Origin: Mariniblastus sp964414815
Lineage (GTDB): Bacteria; Planctomycetota; Planctomycetia; Pirellulales; Pirellulaceae
Reading direction: 5' to 3'
DNA: 64,000 nucleotides
Assembly (NCBI GenBank): GCA_964414815.1
Contig: CAYPXY010000006.1
Location: 1-64,000 of the forward strand
A program made the position numbers and the translations under genes. Positions within the stretch are counted from its first letter, which is position 1. Each line of letters begins with the position of its first letter. Under the pieces are notes generated by a model. That model made no database searches. It saw only the letters and a list, made by a program, of their open reading frames with translations, and was not told the origin of the DNA. Below, one piece after another: positions 35,511 to 44,642 of the stretch.

Positions 35511-36430
35511 TTTTCGATCTTGTAAATGCCGGGCTGCAACCGAAGCTGCGAGATCAGTTGGTTCGCATCGGCTTGGGAGGCAACTCTTCCGGTCACGACC
35601 GCCGTTGATCCATCCATCTGGACCTGGTACTGGCCAGCAAAATACTGACTGGCTGGCTGATGGGCGAAACTGGCGTTGAATTGCTGGGGCACGCGATCGA
35701 TCTGGACAGGGGGGCTGTTCGACATGAAAACCGGGTTGAATTCACCTCGCAGGCCGCCAGCATTCTGATTGCCTCCCATGCCGCCAAACATTTGCTGGCC
35801 AAATCCACCGAGTCCTCCAAAGTTTCCGAACCCTCCCAACCCACCGAGTTGGTTGCCTCGCCCACCGAGGCCACCGAATGTATTGAAAGTATTAGTATTG
35901 CCACCGAGCCCACCCGTTCGCGCTCCCATGCCTGTTCCTCCCAATCCTGCTTGACCCCCGCCGATGCCGCCAGCCTGTCGCGAACCTCCACCCAGCGAAG
36001 AGTTGACACCTCCGCCCCAGGATTGTCCACTGGTGGTTGGTGGACCGCTGCGATCAGAAGCCGATCCGACGAATCCAAAATTCTGGACACGCTGAGCCGT
36101 TGCTCCCACGAATCCCTGGTTCCGACGGTCGTTGGTTGTTGGGATGTAGTTGATATTCTCGGGCGCGGTGATCGGAGAATAGTTGCCTGCCCCTTGCGAG
36201 ACATTGGAGGATTGCCCCGCTCCCATTCCACCCGTTCCACCACCTAATCCGCCGGTTCCGCCCCCCAGTCCACTGGTTCCACCTTGGCCCAAACCTCCCC
36301 CCCCACCCGTTTGACCAGGTACCTGGAAGCCGCCTTGAGCCATTATCTCGGTGGCTTGAGATGAAATCAGATACAAGGCAGCGACGGCCAAAATAAGGCC
36401 TCGGAAGCCAGCAACGAAATGGATGTTCAC
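35489..36430 (-). CDS. Exported glycine-rich protein with C-terminal BON-like domain
   Basis: A 313-residue protein with a signal peptide (GLILAVAALYLISSQATEIMAQ) and a long Gly/Gln/Asn-rich middle (GGLGGGTGGLGGGTGG type). A C-terminal segment from about 255 (DGSTAVVTGRVASQADANQL, then LRLQPGIYKIENQLEV) looks like a BON domain, which often binds membranes or other partners outside the cytoplasm. Its 3' end overlaps the tail of carA by 22 bp. Low-complexity makes further homology unreliable. Confidence 0.7.
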   Translation of the reverse strand: MNIHFVAGFRGLILAVAALYLISSQATEIMAQGGFQVPGQTGGGGGLGQGGTSGLGGGTGGLGGGTGGMGAGQSSNVSQGAGNYSPITAPENINYIPTTNDRRNQGFVGATAQRVQNFGFVGSASDRSGPPTTSGQSWGGGVNSSLGGGSRQAGGIGGGQAGLGGTGMGARTGGLGGNTNTFNTFGGLGGRGNQLGGLGGFGNFGGLGGFGQQMFGGMGGNQNAGGLRGEFNPVFMSNSPPVQIDRVPQQFNASFAHQPASQYFAGQYQVQMDGSTAVVTGRVASQADANQLISQLRLQPGIYKIENQLEVAE

Positions 36431-36731
36431 AAGTCTCTCCTAATAAAAAACAATGCCCGGGTTCAATTTCAATCGAAAATCCGTCACACTATTTAAACCG
36501 AAATCCCAAAAAAATGTTTCGATGAATGCGGGCTGCTATCAAGTTATCCCCGCTATTTTTAGAATTCCACCCCGTTTTTCAAATTTTCAGTATCGAAACT
36601 CATTTCCAGGCGAAAGTTGGCAGGCTGAAACCAAATTGACTGGAGCAGGGTTATTTTAGTTTAGTAATTATTTCGGGACAATTCCTTAACAGCCACTGAA
36701 TCGATTTCCCATAACCATCCCCCTGAAAGAT
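36431..36731. other. AT-rich intergenic region between divergent genes
   Basis: About 300 bp lie between the start of the glycine-rich protein (minus) and the exported protein at 36732 (plus). It is noticeably AT-richer than its neighbours, as expected for divergent promoters, but I see no clear box pair, RNA or repeat. Confidence 0.5.
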
Positions 36732-38666
36732 ATGACACTCACTCACCCCCACCTGCGACGGTCGCCAAGCAATGGTCGTTTTCGTCAACCTGATCGTTTC
36801 TCTCGGCGCATCATGACGATTGTGATTCTGGCCGGAGCAATGTACAGCATGTTCTGTGTCTCTCCCCTCAACGCCCAGCAGCGACCGAGTACGGACGATC
36901 TATTGCCGGAAACCACCGTTGTTTTCGTTCAGCTCGACAACTGGCGGGATTTCGTAGAGAAATTTCGACAGGGCTCGTTGGGTCAAATGTTGAACGACGA
37001 GCGGATTGCGCCTATCGCACGCAACGCCTGGGAAGAGGCTCAAAATGCCTACAAGGAGGTCGAGGATGAAGTGGGGGTTGCACTCGATGATTTCGTAAAT
37101 CTGCCCCACGGAGAAATTACGGTTGCCGTAATCGCTCCCCGGCGGAAAGACCCGGTCTTCATGGTCATCGTTGAAACCGACCCTGAATCAGAAGCGGCCG
37201 ACCGAATCCTGAGTCGAGGCAAGGAATTAATCGAAGATGAGGGAGGTGAAATTTCAAATTCCGAAAACGACGACGGATTCCAGTTTGAGACGATTCATTC
37301 GGACGGCAATCGATTCAAGTATTTTCGCAAAGACGGTTTGTTTGTCGGTTCGAACTCGGATGAAGAACTGGATCACCTGATCGACCGCTGGATGGGACGT
37401 GAAGTCGAAAAAGTTCGTCCGCTGTCCAAGAACCGGAAATTCATCACGATCATGAATCGCTGCCGGGGCACCAAGGACCTTAAGCCGGAAGCGAGATTCT
37501 ATTGCGATCCGATCGAACTGGTTAAAAGCTCTACTCGCGGGGATATTGGTGCTCAGGTTGTGATCACGATGCTGCCCATGCTGGGACTGGACGGACTGCT
37601 CGGGATCGGTGGCAGCATGTTACTGAGTGAAGACGAATTCCAAAGCGTCATGCATACGCACATACTGCTGGCAGAACCTCGCAAAGGTGTTTTCCAGATG
37701 TTTGCGTTCCGGCCGACGGACTATCAGCCAGAACCCTGGATGCCTGCCGACACAACCAACTATTTCACGACCAGTTGGGATTTTCCACAGATGTTGGCCG
37801 AACTGACCAAGCTAATCGAAATGTTCCAGGAGGAGGGAACGGTCGACCGATTCTTTGAAGAAAATTTAGACAAACAACTCGAATTTGATTTTCGCAAGGA
37901 GTTCATCGAGAACCTCACCGGCCGAGTGACTTTTGCGCAGTGGATCGACCCCCATGCCGCTCTCAACAGCGCCAATCCGGTCTTTGCATTTGAAGTCAAG
38001 GATGTGGAGCAGATGGAAGCCTGCTTGCAAAAAATCTTCGAACGCACCAATCGTGACCAGGCTGAAGACAGCCCGTTTCGATGGAAGGACGATGCCTACC
38101 ATGGAATCCCTATCTATTCGATGGATGGGGAAGCGATGCAGGATCGAACCGAGGAAAGGCAGGAACGGTTTCGCGAACGGCAGCGAGAGAACGGCCAGCG
38201 GGTTTATGAAGCCGAGATCAAACTTAACCCGGCTGCTCCCTGCTATGGAATGGTCGGCAACTACCTCGTGTTTTCACCGCAAAGCCGCCAAACACTGGAA
38301 CTGCTGATCGATACGGATCGCGGCGAGTTCGAATCGCTGGCCCAAAGCCGGGATTATCAACGCGTCTCCGAAAAAATGACGCGAATGCTCAAGTCGGATT
38401 CACCCTCCGCGATCATGTACTCCGATCCTCGCCATGTATTTCGCTGGATGTTTGATATTGCCAAAAGCGAAAGCAGCAAGGCCGTACTGGCCGAGCGGGA
38501 AGAGGACAGCGAATTTGCTCGGCGGATGAAGAAACTGTACGATGAGAATCCGTTGCCTGATTTCTCTGAAGTCGAACACTATTTCCAGCCCCAAGGCGCC
38601 TACATGACGTCCGACGACACCGGATTGCATTTTCTGTTCTTCGAACTTCGTGCGGAAAATCGTTGA
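36732..38666 (+). CDS. Large exported protein of unknown function
   Basis: About 644 residues. An N-terminal basic stretch (HLRRSPSNGRFRQPDRFSRR) precedes a hydrophobic segment (IMTIVILAGAMYSMFCVS) and a cleavage-like AQQ, indicating export. The mature part opens LLPETTVVFVQLDNWRDFVEKF, reminiscent of the DUF3352-type proteins of planctomycetes, and is Glu/Asp/Arg-rich with alternating strands and helices. An Arg/Glu-rich helix lies near 475-500 (EERQERFRERQRENGQR). No catalytic motif was seen. trpS follows by 39 bp. Confidence 0.7.
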   Translation: MTLTHPHLRRSPSNGRFRQPDRFSRRIMTIVILAGAMYSMFCVSPLNAQQRPSTDDLLPETTVVFVQLDNWRDFVEKFRQGSLGQMLNDERIAPIARNAWEEAQNAYKEVEDEVGVALDDFVNLPHGEITVAVIAPRRKDPVFMVIVETDPESEAADRILSRGKELIEDEGGEISNSENDDGFQFETIHSDGNRFKYFRKDGLFVGSNSDEELDHLIDRWMGREVEKVRPLSKNRKFITIMNRCRGTKDLKPEARFYCDPIELVKSSTRGDIGAQVVITMLPMLGLDGLLGIGGSMLLSEDEFQSVMHTHILLAEPRKGVFQMFAFRPTDYQPEPWMPADTTNYFTTSWDFPQMLAELTKLIEMFQEEGTVDRFFEENLDKQLEFDFRKEFIENLTGRVTFAQWIDPHAALNSANPVFAFEVKDVEQMEACLQKIFERTNRDQAEDSPFRWKDDAYHGIPIYSMDGEAMQDRTEERQERFRERQRENGQRVYEAEIKLNPAAPCYGMVGNYLVFSPQSRQTLELLIDTDRGEFESLAQSRDYQRVSEKMTRMLKSDSPSAIMYSDPRHVFRWMFDIAKSESSKAVLAEREEDSEFARRMKKLYDENPLPDFSEVEHYFQPQGAYMTSDDTGLHFLFFELRAENR

Positions 38667-38705
38667 TCGGTTACAACTTTTCTTTCAACGCGGAAACTAT
38701 TTTTA

Positions 38706-39674
38706 ATGAGAGTACTATCAGGCATACAGCCAACGGGCCGGCCCCATTGGGGAAATTACTTTGGCGCTATCCGCCAGTATATTGATCTGCAGCATGCGGA
38801 TCAGTCGTTTTATTTTGTGGCAAACTTGCATGCACTGACCACGGTTCGCGATGCGAAACAGCTTCGTGAAAACTCGCTCCATTGTGCCATGGACATGTTG
38901 GCACTGGGCTTGGATCCGGCTCAGGCAACCCTGTTTATTCAATCGGACGTTCCCGAAGTCTCCGAGTTGTGTTGGTTGTTGATGTCGGGCACTCCCATCG
39001 GAATGCTGGAACGATGTGTTTCATATAAAGACAAAGTCGCCAAAGGACTGCCCGTGGTGACCGGCCTGTTTACCTATCCGGTTCTGCAGGCCGCCGACAT
39101 TCTGGCCTATGACTCGGACATTGTCCCGGTGGGAGAAGACCAGAAGCAACATATCGAGCTTTGCCGCGATATCGCGATTTCGTTCAATCATCAGTTCGGC
39201 GAAGTCTTCGTCATACCGAAAGCCAAAATTCTCGACGCCAGCGCGAAGGTTCCGGGTACCGACGGCGAAAAAATGTCCAAGAGCTACGACAACTACATCG
39301 AGATTTTCGAGCCGGTTGCCGCCATGAAAAAGAAAATCATGCGGATCGCAACCGACTCCCGTCCTATGGAGGATCCCAAGGAGCCTGAATCGGATCACCT
39401 GTTTCAGCTTTATTCATTATTTGCCGATCCAGCCTCACTCGATGAGATGGCTGCGTTGTATCGCCGAGGCGGATTCGGCTATGGCGAAGTCAAGAAAAAA
39501 ATTGCCGAAGCGGCCGAACTCTTTTTTGCCAAAGCCCGCGAGCGACGAACCGAACTCGAAGCCAATCCGCAACAAGTCCGGGACATCCTCGCCGAAGGTG
39601 CGGCCAAGGCGAGAAAGAAAGCCGGAGAAGTTCTGGCACGGGCCAAGAAAGCCTGTGGCGTTTCGGGAGTCTGA
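38706..39674 (+). CDS. trpS: Tryptophanyl-tRNA synthetase
   Basis: A 322-residue class I synthetase that charges tRNA-Trp. The N-terminal GIQPTGRPHWGNYFGAIRQY holds the HIGH-type motif as HWGN. The tryptophan pocket has TYPVLQAADILAYDSDIVPV and EDQKQHIELCRDIA, and the KMSKS motif is intact in GEKMSKSYDNYI. Size and motif spacing are those of bacterial TrpRS. It is followed by acpS after 3 bp, so the two are translated together. Confidence 0.96.
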   Translation: MRVLSGIQPTGRPHWGNYFGAIRQYIDLQHADQSFYFVANLHALTTVRDAKQLRENSLHCAMDMLALGLDPAQATLFIQSDVPEVSELCWLLMSGTPIGMLERCVSYKDKVAKGLPVVTGLFTYPVLQAADILAYDSDIVPVGEDQKQHIELCRDIAISFNHQFGEVFVIPKAKILDASAKVPGTDGEKMSKSYDNYIEIFEPVAAMKKKIMRIATDSRPMEDPKEPESDHLFQLYSLFADPASLDEMAALYRRGGFGYGEVKKKIAEAAELFFAKARERRTELEANPQQVRDILAEGAAKARKKAGEVLARAKKACGVSGV

Positions 39675-39677
39675 CCG

Positions 39678-40094
39678 ATGGCCACTTCTCAGGTGATAGG
39701 AATCGGTACGGATATCGTCGAATGTGAACGGATCGCCAGCATGATCGAAAAGCATGGCGACCTGTTTTTGAATCGTGTTTTTACCCCAGAAGAAATTCGC
39801 TACTGCTCGCAAGGCAAAGCCTCGGTACAGCATTTTGCCGGACGCTGGGCCGCAAAAGAAGCCATCCTGAAAGCGCTCGGCACCGGCTGGGCACGCGGGA
39901 TACGCTGGACCGATATCGAAGTGATCAATGACGGTGGCGGGAAGCCTTCCGTCCGGCTCCATCAAATCGCGTTGTCTACCGCTCGTGGATTGGGGGTCAC
40001 AACCGTGATGATCAGTATTTCTCATACTCGGGGCCACGCGATCGCGTTTGCCACGGCACTGGGCGCCACCGAAAATGCAGGAAATCAGGAATAG
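39678..40094 (+). CDS. acpS: Holo-[acyl-carrier-protein] synthase
   Basis: A 138-residue 4'-phosphopantetheinyl transferase that activates acyl-carrier protein using CoA. It has the Mg-binding GIGTDIVECERIAS near the N-terminus and the second motif FAGRWAAKEAILKALGTGW with Glu of WAAKEA. The tail SISHTRGHAIAFATAL matches the family end. It starts 3 bp after trpS. Confidence 0.95.
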   Translation: MATSQVIGIGTDIVECERIASMIEKHGDLFLNRVFTPEEIRYCSQGKASVQHFAGRWAAKEAILKALGTGWARGIRWTDIEVINDGGGKPSVRLHQIALSTARGLGVTTVMISISHTRGHAIAFATALGATENAGNQE

Positions 40095-40217
40095 ACGAAT
40101 CATCGGGCCGTTTTTCGGCAGTTGGAAAAAAATCAAAACCAACTAAGATATCACAGTAACTGTTCTGCTGGTTCTCCTCCTCTTTGCTTACCTGACACCC
40201 TCACTGGAGACGTTGAG

Positions 40218-42065
40218 ATGCTCGCTCGCTGCTGTTTGCGATTCGCACTTCTGGTTGTTACTGCCTGTTTTTTGCCGCCCTTTGCAGCGAATCATGCCAC
40301 CGGTCAGGGCTACGGGGCGTTCGGTTATCCGTCGGCCGCACCGCGAGTTCATGCTCCTGTCTATCGAGCGTATCAAGCTCCTGCCGTTCAAGGGTATTCT
40401 ACCTATCCATCGACCTACCCTTCTTACGGCACGCCGATTTATCAGGCTGCCCCTGCTCCGTCCTACCCTTCGCAGCCCTACTACGTCAATCCTCCGGCTC
40501 GATTGCCAGCACCGGTTCCAGCCCAAGGCAGTGCAACCGTGATATCGAACGGACATGAAATCCAGGGTACGGTTCAAGGATCAGTTTGGGGGCCCCCCAT
40601 CATCACGGGACAGGCCGCTCCTCCGGTCGTTCATTCCTACGGAGCATTTCCTTCGCTTGCCCAGCCATCACAGCCCATCGAATCCAACTTGCCGCACCGT
40701 TTAACGGCTCCGCCGATTCCTGGAACCTTCGATGAGCTTTCGAGCCAGCATGGTCCGCAGGTTAATGTGAATCCGGTTGATCCGGAAAAGGAGCAATTGC
40801 AAAAGGAGATGGACGATCTCAAACAGCAGCTTGCAGAAGCAACCGAGCAACTTGTGGAAGCTGACAGAGTCAAGCGACGGTTTGCTGAAGTTTCAGAACA
40901 GCTTGAGTATGCTCAAGACAATATAAAGAAACTGGTGGCCGAACATATGGAATTGGCGGAAAGAGGACATCAGCTGAGGGACGCGATTGAATCGCACAAA
41001 CAAGAGACTGAAGCTGTGAGGCTGGCCGGTGAAGCCCAGGTCAAACGACTTGAGGAAAAGGCACTCGCGCAGGAAGAGCGGATGAAAAACCAGATTTCCA
41101 CTTTGAAGGACGAACTCAGCAAAGCTGAACTCAAGTCAAAAAAACAGGTCGAAAGCCAGCAAGAACGATTTCAAAAGCAGATCCTTGAGTTGAACCTGGA
41201 GGCCAAAAAGGCAAACGTTACTGCCGAAATGGAAGTCATGAAATGGAAAAACGATTCGGAAGCAAAAGACAAGAGACTGCAAGCGGTACTCGCCGAACGA
41301 GATGCCCAATTGAAATCCGCCGTAAGTCAACTGGCCGAAGCGAATAATATGTTAAAAATTTCACAATCTGATCGCGACGGGCAAAAAAAAGAAATTGATA
41401 ACCTTTTAAACCAAGTCAACATACTCACGGAAGAGCTGAAATCAAACGAAGCGGCCAGACGTGCTGAGGCCGCCCGTTCGGAACGACCACGCAAATCTGA
41501 CAGCGACAAGGACAGCGACAAGGACAGCCGCAAGTACAAGGAACGCGAGTCTGAAAAGGCGTCCGAAAGCCAGAAAAAGAAAGCCACCGAGAAGACGATC
41601 GGTGAAAAGGGTGAAAAAGGCGAGAGCAAGAAGAACAGCTCCGAGAACAGCGACAACAAGAAAGGCAACAGCAAGTCCGGCCAAAAAGAAGGAGCTAAAA
41701 AAGAGAGTGCAAAGAAGGACGGCTCAAAAAAGGACAATGCAAAGGAAGGAAACAAGTCGAATGAAAAGGCTCAATCCAAGTCAGCCGAAGAACACAAGAT
41801 CGAGGAAACCATCAAACTGACTCGAGAGGAGTGGGAGGTCCGACAAGATCGGGCGGCCAAGCGAATTTCGGATCGTTCCGGTCGTCAACGACAACGGCTG
41901 CTCGATGCGGGAGCCAAGGAAAGTGATTCTCAAATTGTGGCGCTCGACCGACGTTTGAAAGCGGAACTGAAGAACACCAAGGATCGAATCGACGCCGAGT
42001 ATTCCCAGAAGCTTCAGGAACTTGAGGTTGCACTTGGAAAGTTGAACGCAAAAAAAGCTAAGTAA
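40218..42065 (+). CDS. Exported Pro/Tyr-rich protein with long coiled coil and Lys-rich tail
   Basis: Start set at the ATG at 40218 (MLARCCLRFALLVVTACFLP), about 615 residues, beginning with a signal peptide. Residues about 35-180 are Pro/Tyr/Ala-rich (YPSYGTPIYQAAPAPSYP) and likely disordered. From about 190 to 440 the protein is a heptad-rich coiled coil, QLxEAxEQLxxAxxVK type. Residues about 440-560 are Lys/Ser/Glu-rich low complexity (SDKDSDKDSRKYKERESEK). The C-terminal about 70 residues form another helix. No enzyme motif is seen. A structural envelope role is an inference. Confidence 0.72.
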   Translation: MLARCCLRFALLVVTACFLPPFAANHATGQGYGAFGYPSAAPRVHAPVYRAYQAPAVQGYSTYPSTYPSYGTPIYQAAPAPSYPSQPYYVNPPARLPAPVPAQGSATVISNGHEIQGTVQGSVWGPPIITGQAAPPVVHSYGAFPSLAQPSQPIESNLPHRLTAPPIPGTFDELSSQHGPQVNVNPVDPEKEQLQKEMDDLKQQLAEATEQLVEADRVKRRFAEVSEQLEYAQDNIKKLVAEHMELAERGHQLRDAIESHKQETEAVRLAGEAQVKRLEEKALAQEERMKNQISTLKDELSKAELKSKKQVESQQERFQKQILELNLEAKKANVTAEMEVMKWKNDSEAKDKRLQAVLAERDAQLKSAVSQLAEANNMLKISQSDRDGQKKEIDNLLNQVNILTEELKSNEAARRAEAARSERPRKSDSDKDSDKDSRKYKERESEKASESQKKKATEKTIGEKGEKGESKKNSSENSDNKKGNSKSGQKEGAKKESAKKDGSKKDNAKEGNKSNEKAQSKSAEEHKIEETIKLTREEWEVRQDRAAKRISDRSGRQRQRLLDAGAKESDSQIVALDRRLKAELKNTKDRIDAEYSQKLQELEVALGKLNAKKAK

Positions 42066-42085
42066 CCGACATTGATGCCTGGTCA

Positions 42086-43861
42086 TTACAGACCACTCAG
42101 TTCCAGCCACTGCTCTTCCGCCTGCTGCAACTCGGAAGTCAACGCCTCGATTTGCTCGTGCAGCTTCATGGCCTGATCGGCATGGGTTTCCTGCAACAAA
42201 GCGTCCTGCAGTTCGCGTTTCTCCGAATCGAGTTTTGCAATCTTCCGTTCGATGGCTTTAATTTGCTTCTGAACCGCTCGGTCATCACCGAGCGGGTTCT
42301 TTGGTTTCACTGAGGTCGGAATTTTTCCTTGAGGTCCGGTGCTCATCCGGTTGGTCATGTTCTCGCGCTCGCCCTCCTCGATCTCCTTGTTGATCGAATA
42401 CAGATACGCATCGTAATCGCCCAGGTAATTCCTTGCGCAGCCATCACGGACTTCGACGATCGACGTGGCAATTCGCTTCATGAAGTGACGATCGTGGCTG
42501 GTAAAAATCACGGTTCCCTTGTACCTCAGCAGCGCCTCGGCAAGTGCTTCCACCGTTTCTACATCGAGGTGGTTACCCGGTTCGTCCATGACCAGCACGT
42601 TGTAGTTGCCCAGCAGCAACCCCGCCATGCAAAGCCTCGCTCGTTCGCCCCCCGACAATACGGAGATTTTCTTTCGGACATGATCGTCGCGAAACAGCAT
42701 CGACCCGGCCACCGCGAGAACTTGCTGATCCGTGGTTCCAGGAATCGCTTTGTATTCGAGGTACTCCAAAACCGTTTCGTTTTTAGGAAGGTTGGTGTAG
42801 ACGTGCTGCGCATACACACCGATCTCGATACCGTGTCCCCATCGAACCTGCCCGGCAAGTGGATCGAGTGAACCGACCAAGGTCCGCAGCAAAGTGGTTT
42901 TTCCCTGACCGTTGTCACCGACGATTGCGGCTCGTTGCTGGTGTTCGATCTCGATATGGATCCCCTTGGCGACTTCATAGTCGGGGTATCCGATCGTGAC
43001 GTCGTTGCATCGAACAGCGGTCCCCTGTCGTGGGCTGACAATCGGCGCCTGGATGAATGCGGTTTTCTCGGCGGTTGCGATTTCGTTGAACTGAAGCCGA
43101 TCCAGTTGCTTTTGCTTCGAGCGGGCCTGGCTGGCGGTGCTGGCCTTGGCCCTGTTTTTGGCGATGAATCGTTCAAGTTGTTTTGACTTCGTCAGCGTCG
43201 TCTCGTTTTCACGCATCGCCTGTTCGCGGCGCTGCTCCTGAAATTCCAGGAACGGTCCGATCTTACCTGGATAACTGGTCAACTTGCCTCGCGTCAGGTC
43301 GAGCGTGTGATCACAGGTCGAGGTCAGAAAAGTCCGGTCGTGGGAAACGATCAGACAGGCTTCCTTGAACGAACGCAGGAAATGCTCCAGCAAAATCTGC
43401 GTTCGCAAGTCGAGAAAGTTGGTGGGCTCGTCGAGCAGCAGCAGGTTGGGTTCGTGCAACAACAATGCCGCGAGTTTTACCCGTGTCTGCCAGCCCCCGG
43501 AGAGCGCTTTCACTGGCCCGTTCAGATAGTCACCCTTGATCTCAAACTGGGCCGCGACTTCGCCGCACTTCCAGTCAGGCTGGCCGCTGTCACGCATCAG
43601 AAAATCCATTGCAGATTCATGAGGTTCGAACGGATCGTGCTGACGCAAATAACCCACACGAAGTTTGGGATGACGGATGACCTCGCCGGCATCAAGTTCC
43701 TCGTCGCCCATCAGGACTTTCAGCAAGGTCGATTTGCCGGCTCCATTGCGGCCGACAAAACCGGTTTTAACATCGTCGATGATGGTGGCTTCGGCATTGT
43801 CGAGCAACACCTGGTCGCCATAACTTTTGAATGCGTTGCGAATTTGAAAAAGGACAGCCAT
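42086..43861 (-). CDS. ABC-F family ATPase (EttA/Uup-like)
   Basis: A 591-residue soluble protein with two ATP-binding cassettes and no membrane domain, the ABC-F layout of translation factors and Uup. The first cassette has GFVGRNGAGKSTLLKVLMG, an LSGGWQTRVKLA signature and LLLLDEPTNFLDL. The second has VGDNGQGKTTLLRTL, LSGGERARLCMAG and NVLVMDEPGNHLDVET. A linker rich in Lys, Arg and Gln lies between them. The C-terminal about 60 residues are a coiled coil, as in Uup. Ribosome or DNA association is known for relatives; the exact role here is open. No Shine-Dalgarno sequence is visible before the ATG, where a GGTCAGA repeat lies. Confidence 0.92.
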   Translation of the reverse strand: MAVLFQIRNAFKSYGDQVLLDNAEATIIDDVKTGFVGRNGAGKSTLLKVLMGDEELDAGEVIRHPKLRVGYLRQHDPFEPHESAMDFLMRDSGQPDWKCGEVAAQFEIKGDYLNGPVKALSGGWQTRVKLAALLLHEPNLLLLDEPTNFLDLRTQILLEHFLRSFKEACLIVSHDRTFLTSTCDHTLDLTRGKLTSYPGKIGPFLEFQEQRREQAMRENETTLTKSKQLERFIAKNRAKASTASQARSKQKQLDRLQFNEIATAEKTAFIQAPIVSPRQGTAVRCNDVTIGYPDYEVAKGIHIEIEHQQRAAIVGDNGQGKTTLLRTLVGSLDPLAGQVRWGHGIEIGVYAQHVYTNLPKNETVLEYLEYKAIPGTTDQQVLAVAGSMLFRDDHVRKKISVLSGGERARLCMAGLLLGNYNVLVMDEPGNHLDVETVEALAEALLRYKGTVIFTSHDRHFMKRIATSIVEVRDGCARNYLGDYDAYLYSINKEIEEGERENMTNRMSTGPQGKIPTSVKPKNPLGDDRAVQKQIKAIERKIAKLDSEKRELQDALLQETHADQAMKLHEQIEALTSELQQAEEQWLELSGL

Positions 43862-43864
43862 GTT

Positions 43865-43905
43865 GGTCAGAGGTCAGAGGTCAGAGGTCAGAAGTCAGAA
43901 GTCAG
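43865..43905. repeat. Heptamer tandem repeat (ggtcaga)
   Basis: Four copies of GGTCAGA are followed by two AGTCAGA-type copies immediately upstream of the ABC-F start codon. It sits in that gene's presumed leader or promoter region and could vary in copy number. Confidence 0.9.
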
Positions 43906-44004
43906 TTGGTATGTCGAATGAGCGTAATCAAGGGATCCTTTTCTTGTAACCGTTCACGAGAAGGGAGACAACAGTAGGAAATTCCTTAAAAATCAGGCAA
44001 ACGC

Positions 44005-44063
44005 TAATCATCACTAATTAACACTAAAGTGGATATCGGATTAGTGTTAATTAGTGAAGATTA
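44005..44063. repeat. Inverted repeat, 23-bp arms
   Basis: Arms 44005-44027 and 44041-44063 (ttagtgttaattagtga...) are complementary with one mismatch around a 13-base centre. The core ttagtgttaattagtga also repeats within each arm. Likely a dispersed palindromic repeat. Confidence 0.85.
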
Positions 44064-44112
44064 GTGTTCCAAACCTTCATTAGATGATTGTTGAATATGA
44101 GCCAGCGAGTGT

Positions 44113-44466
44113 TTATCTTTTCTTTCCCTTCACGCTCAACCACTTGCTTACCCAATGGATAGCCAAGCCGATAGCGACCAAGCTACCGAAGATGCGAAAG
44201 ATGCCTGGACGGCTGGCCGCCAGTACCAGCATGCCGATCACCAACAGGAATGCTCCTGCGGTTTGCATCGGAGTGACTTTCTTGAGTTGCGGGAAAGCTA
44301 ACCAGGTCACGGCCAGAATCAATCCCACCCGAACCAGAATCCCTCGCAGCGATTCAGAGGTATTGTCGGTGAACGACAAACCAATTCCGGCGGCGATGCA
44401 CAGGACACCAATCACTCCAATGGCGGCACGTTGCCAGGGACTCGATGGCAATGGATCCGTTGACAT
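44113..44466 (-). CDS. Small multi-helix membrane protein, function unknown
   Basis: Start set at the ATG at 44466 (MSTDPLPSSPWQRAAIGVIG), about 117 residues. Four hydrophobic segments are visible (IGVIGVLCIAAGIGLSF, ILVRVGLILAVTWLAF, TAGAFLLVIGMLVLAA, IFGSLVAIGLAIHWVSK), so it is an integral inner-membrane protein. It ends in a basic tail KGKKR. No family was recognised. It sits beside the isomerase gene on the same strand, separated by a palindromic element. Confidence 0.7.
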   Translation of the reverse strand: MSTDPLPSSPWQRAAIGVIGVLCIAAGIGLSFTDNTSESLRGILVRVGLILAVTWLAFPQLKKVTPMQTAGAFLLVIGMLVLAASRPGIFRIFGSLVAIGLAIHWVSKWLSVKGKKR

Positions 44467-44514
44467 AAATGAGATCGAGTGGCAAAGATTCCGGATAACC
44501 GCGGGCGAAATATT

Positions 44515-44627
44515 GTAGAACAATTGTCCTCAATTGTTCAGCACACCAAAAATTTTGGCTATTTGGGGTAACCTCGAACAACGGCAGCCCTGAACAAGCC
44601 ATGAACGATTGAGGACAATCGTTCTAC
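44515..44627. repeat. Inverted pair of gaac(g/a)attgaggacaat repeats
   Basis: Copies at 44515-44539 and 44603-44627 are in opposite orientation and nearly complementary over about 25 bp, framing about 63 bp between a membrane protein gene and an isomerase gene. They match the single copy at 34015-34036. Each copy is itself almost palindromic. Confidence 0.85.
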
Positions 44628-44642
44628 ATTCGCAAGCGAATC

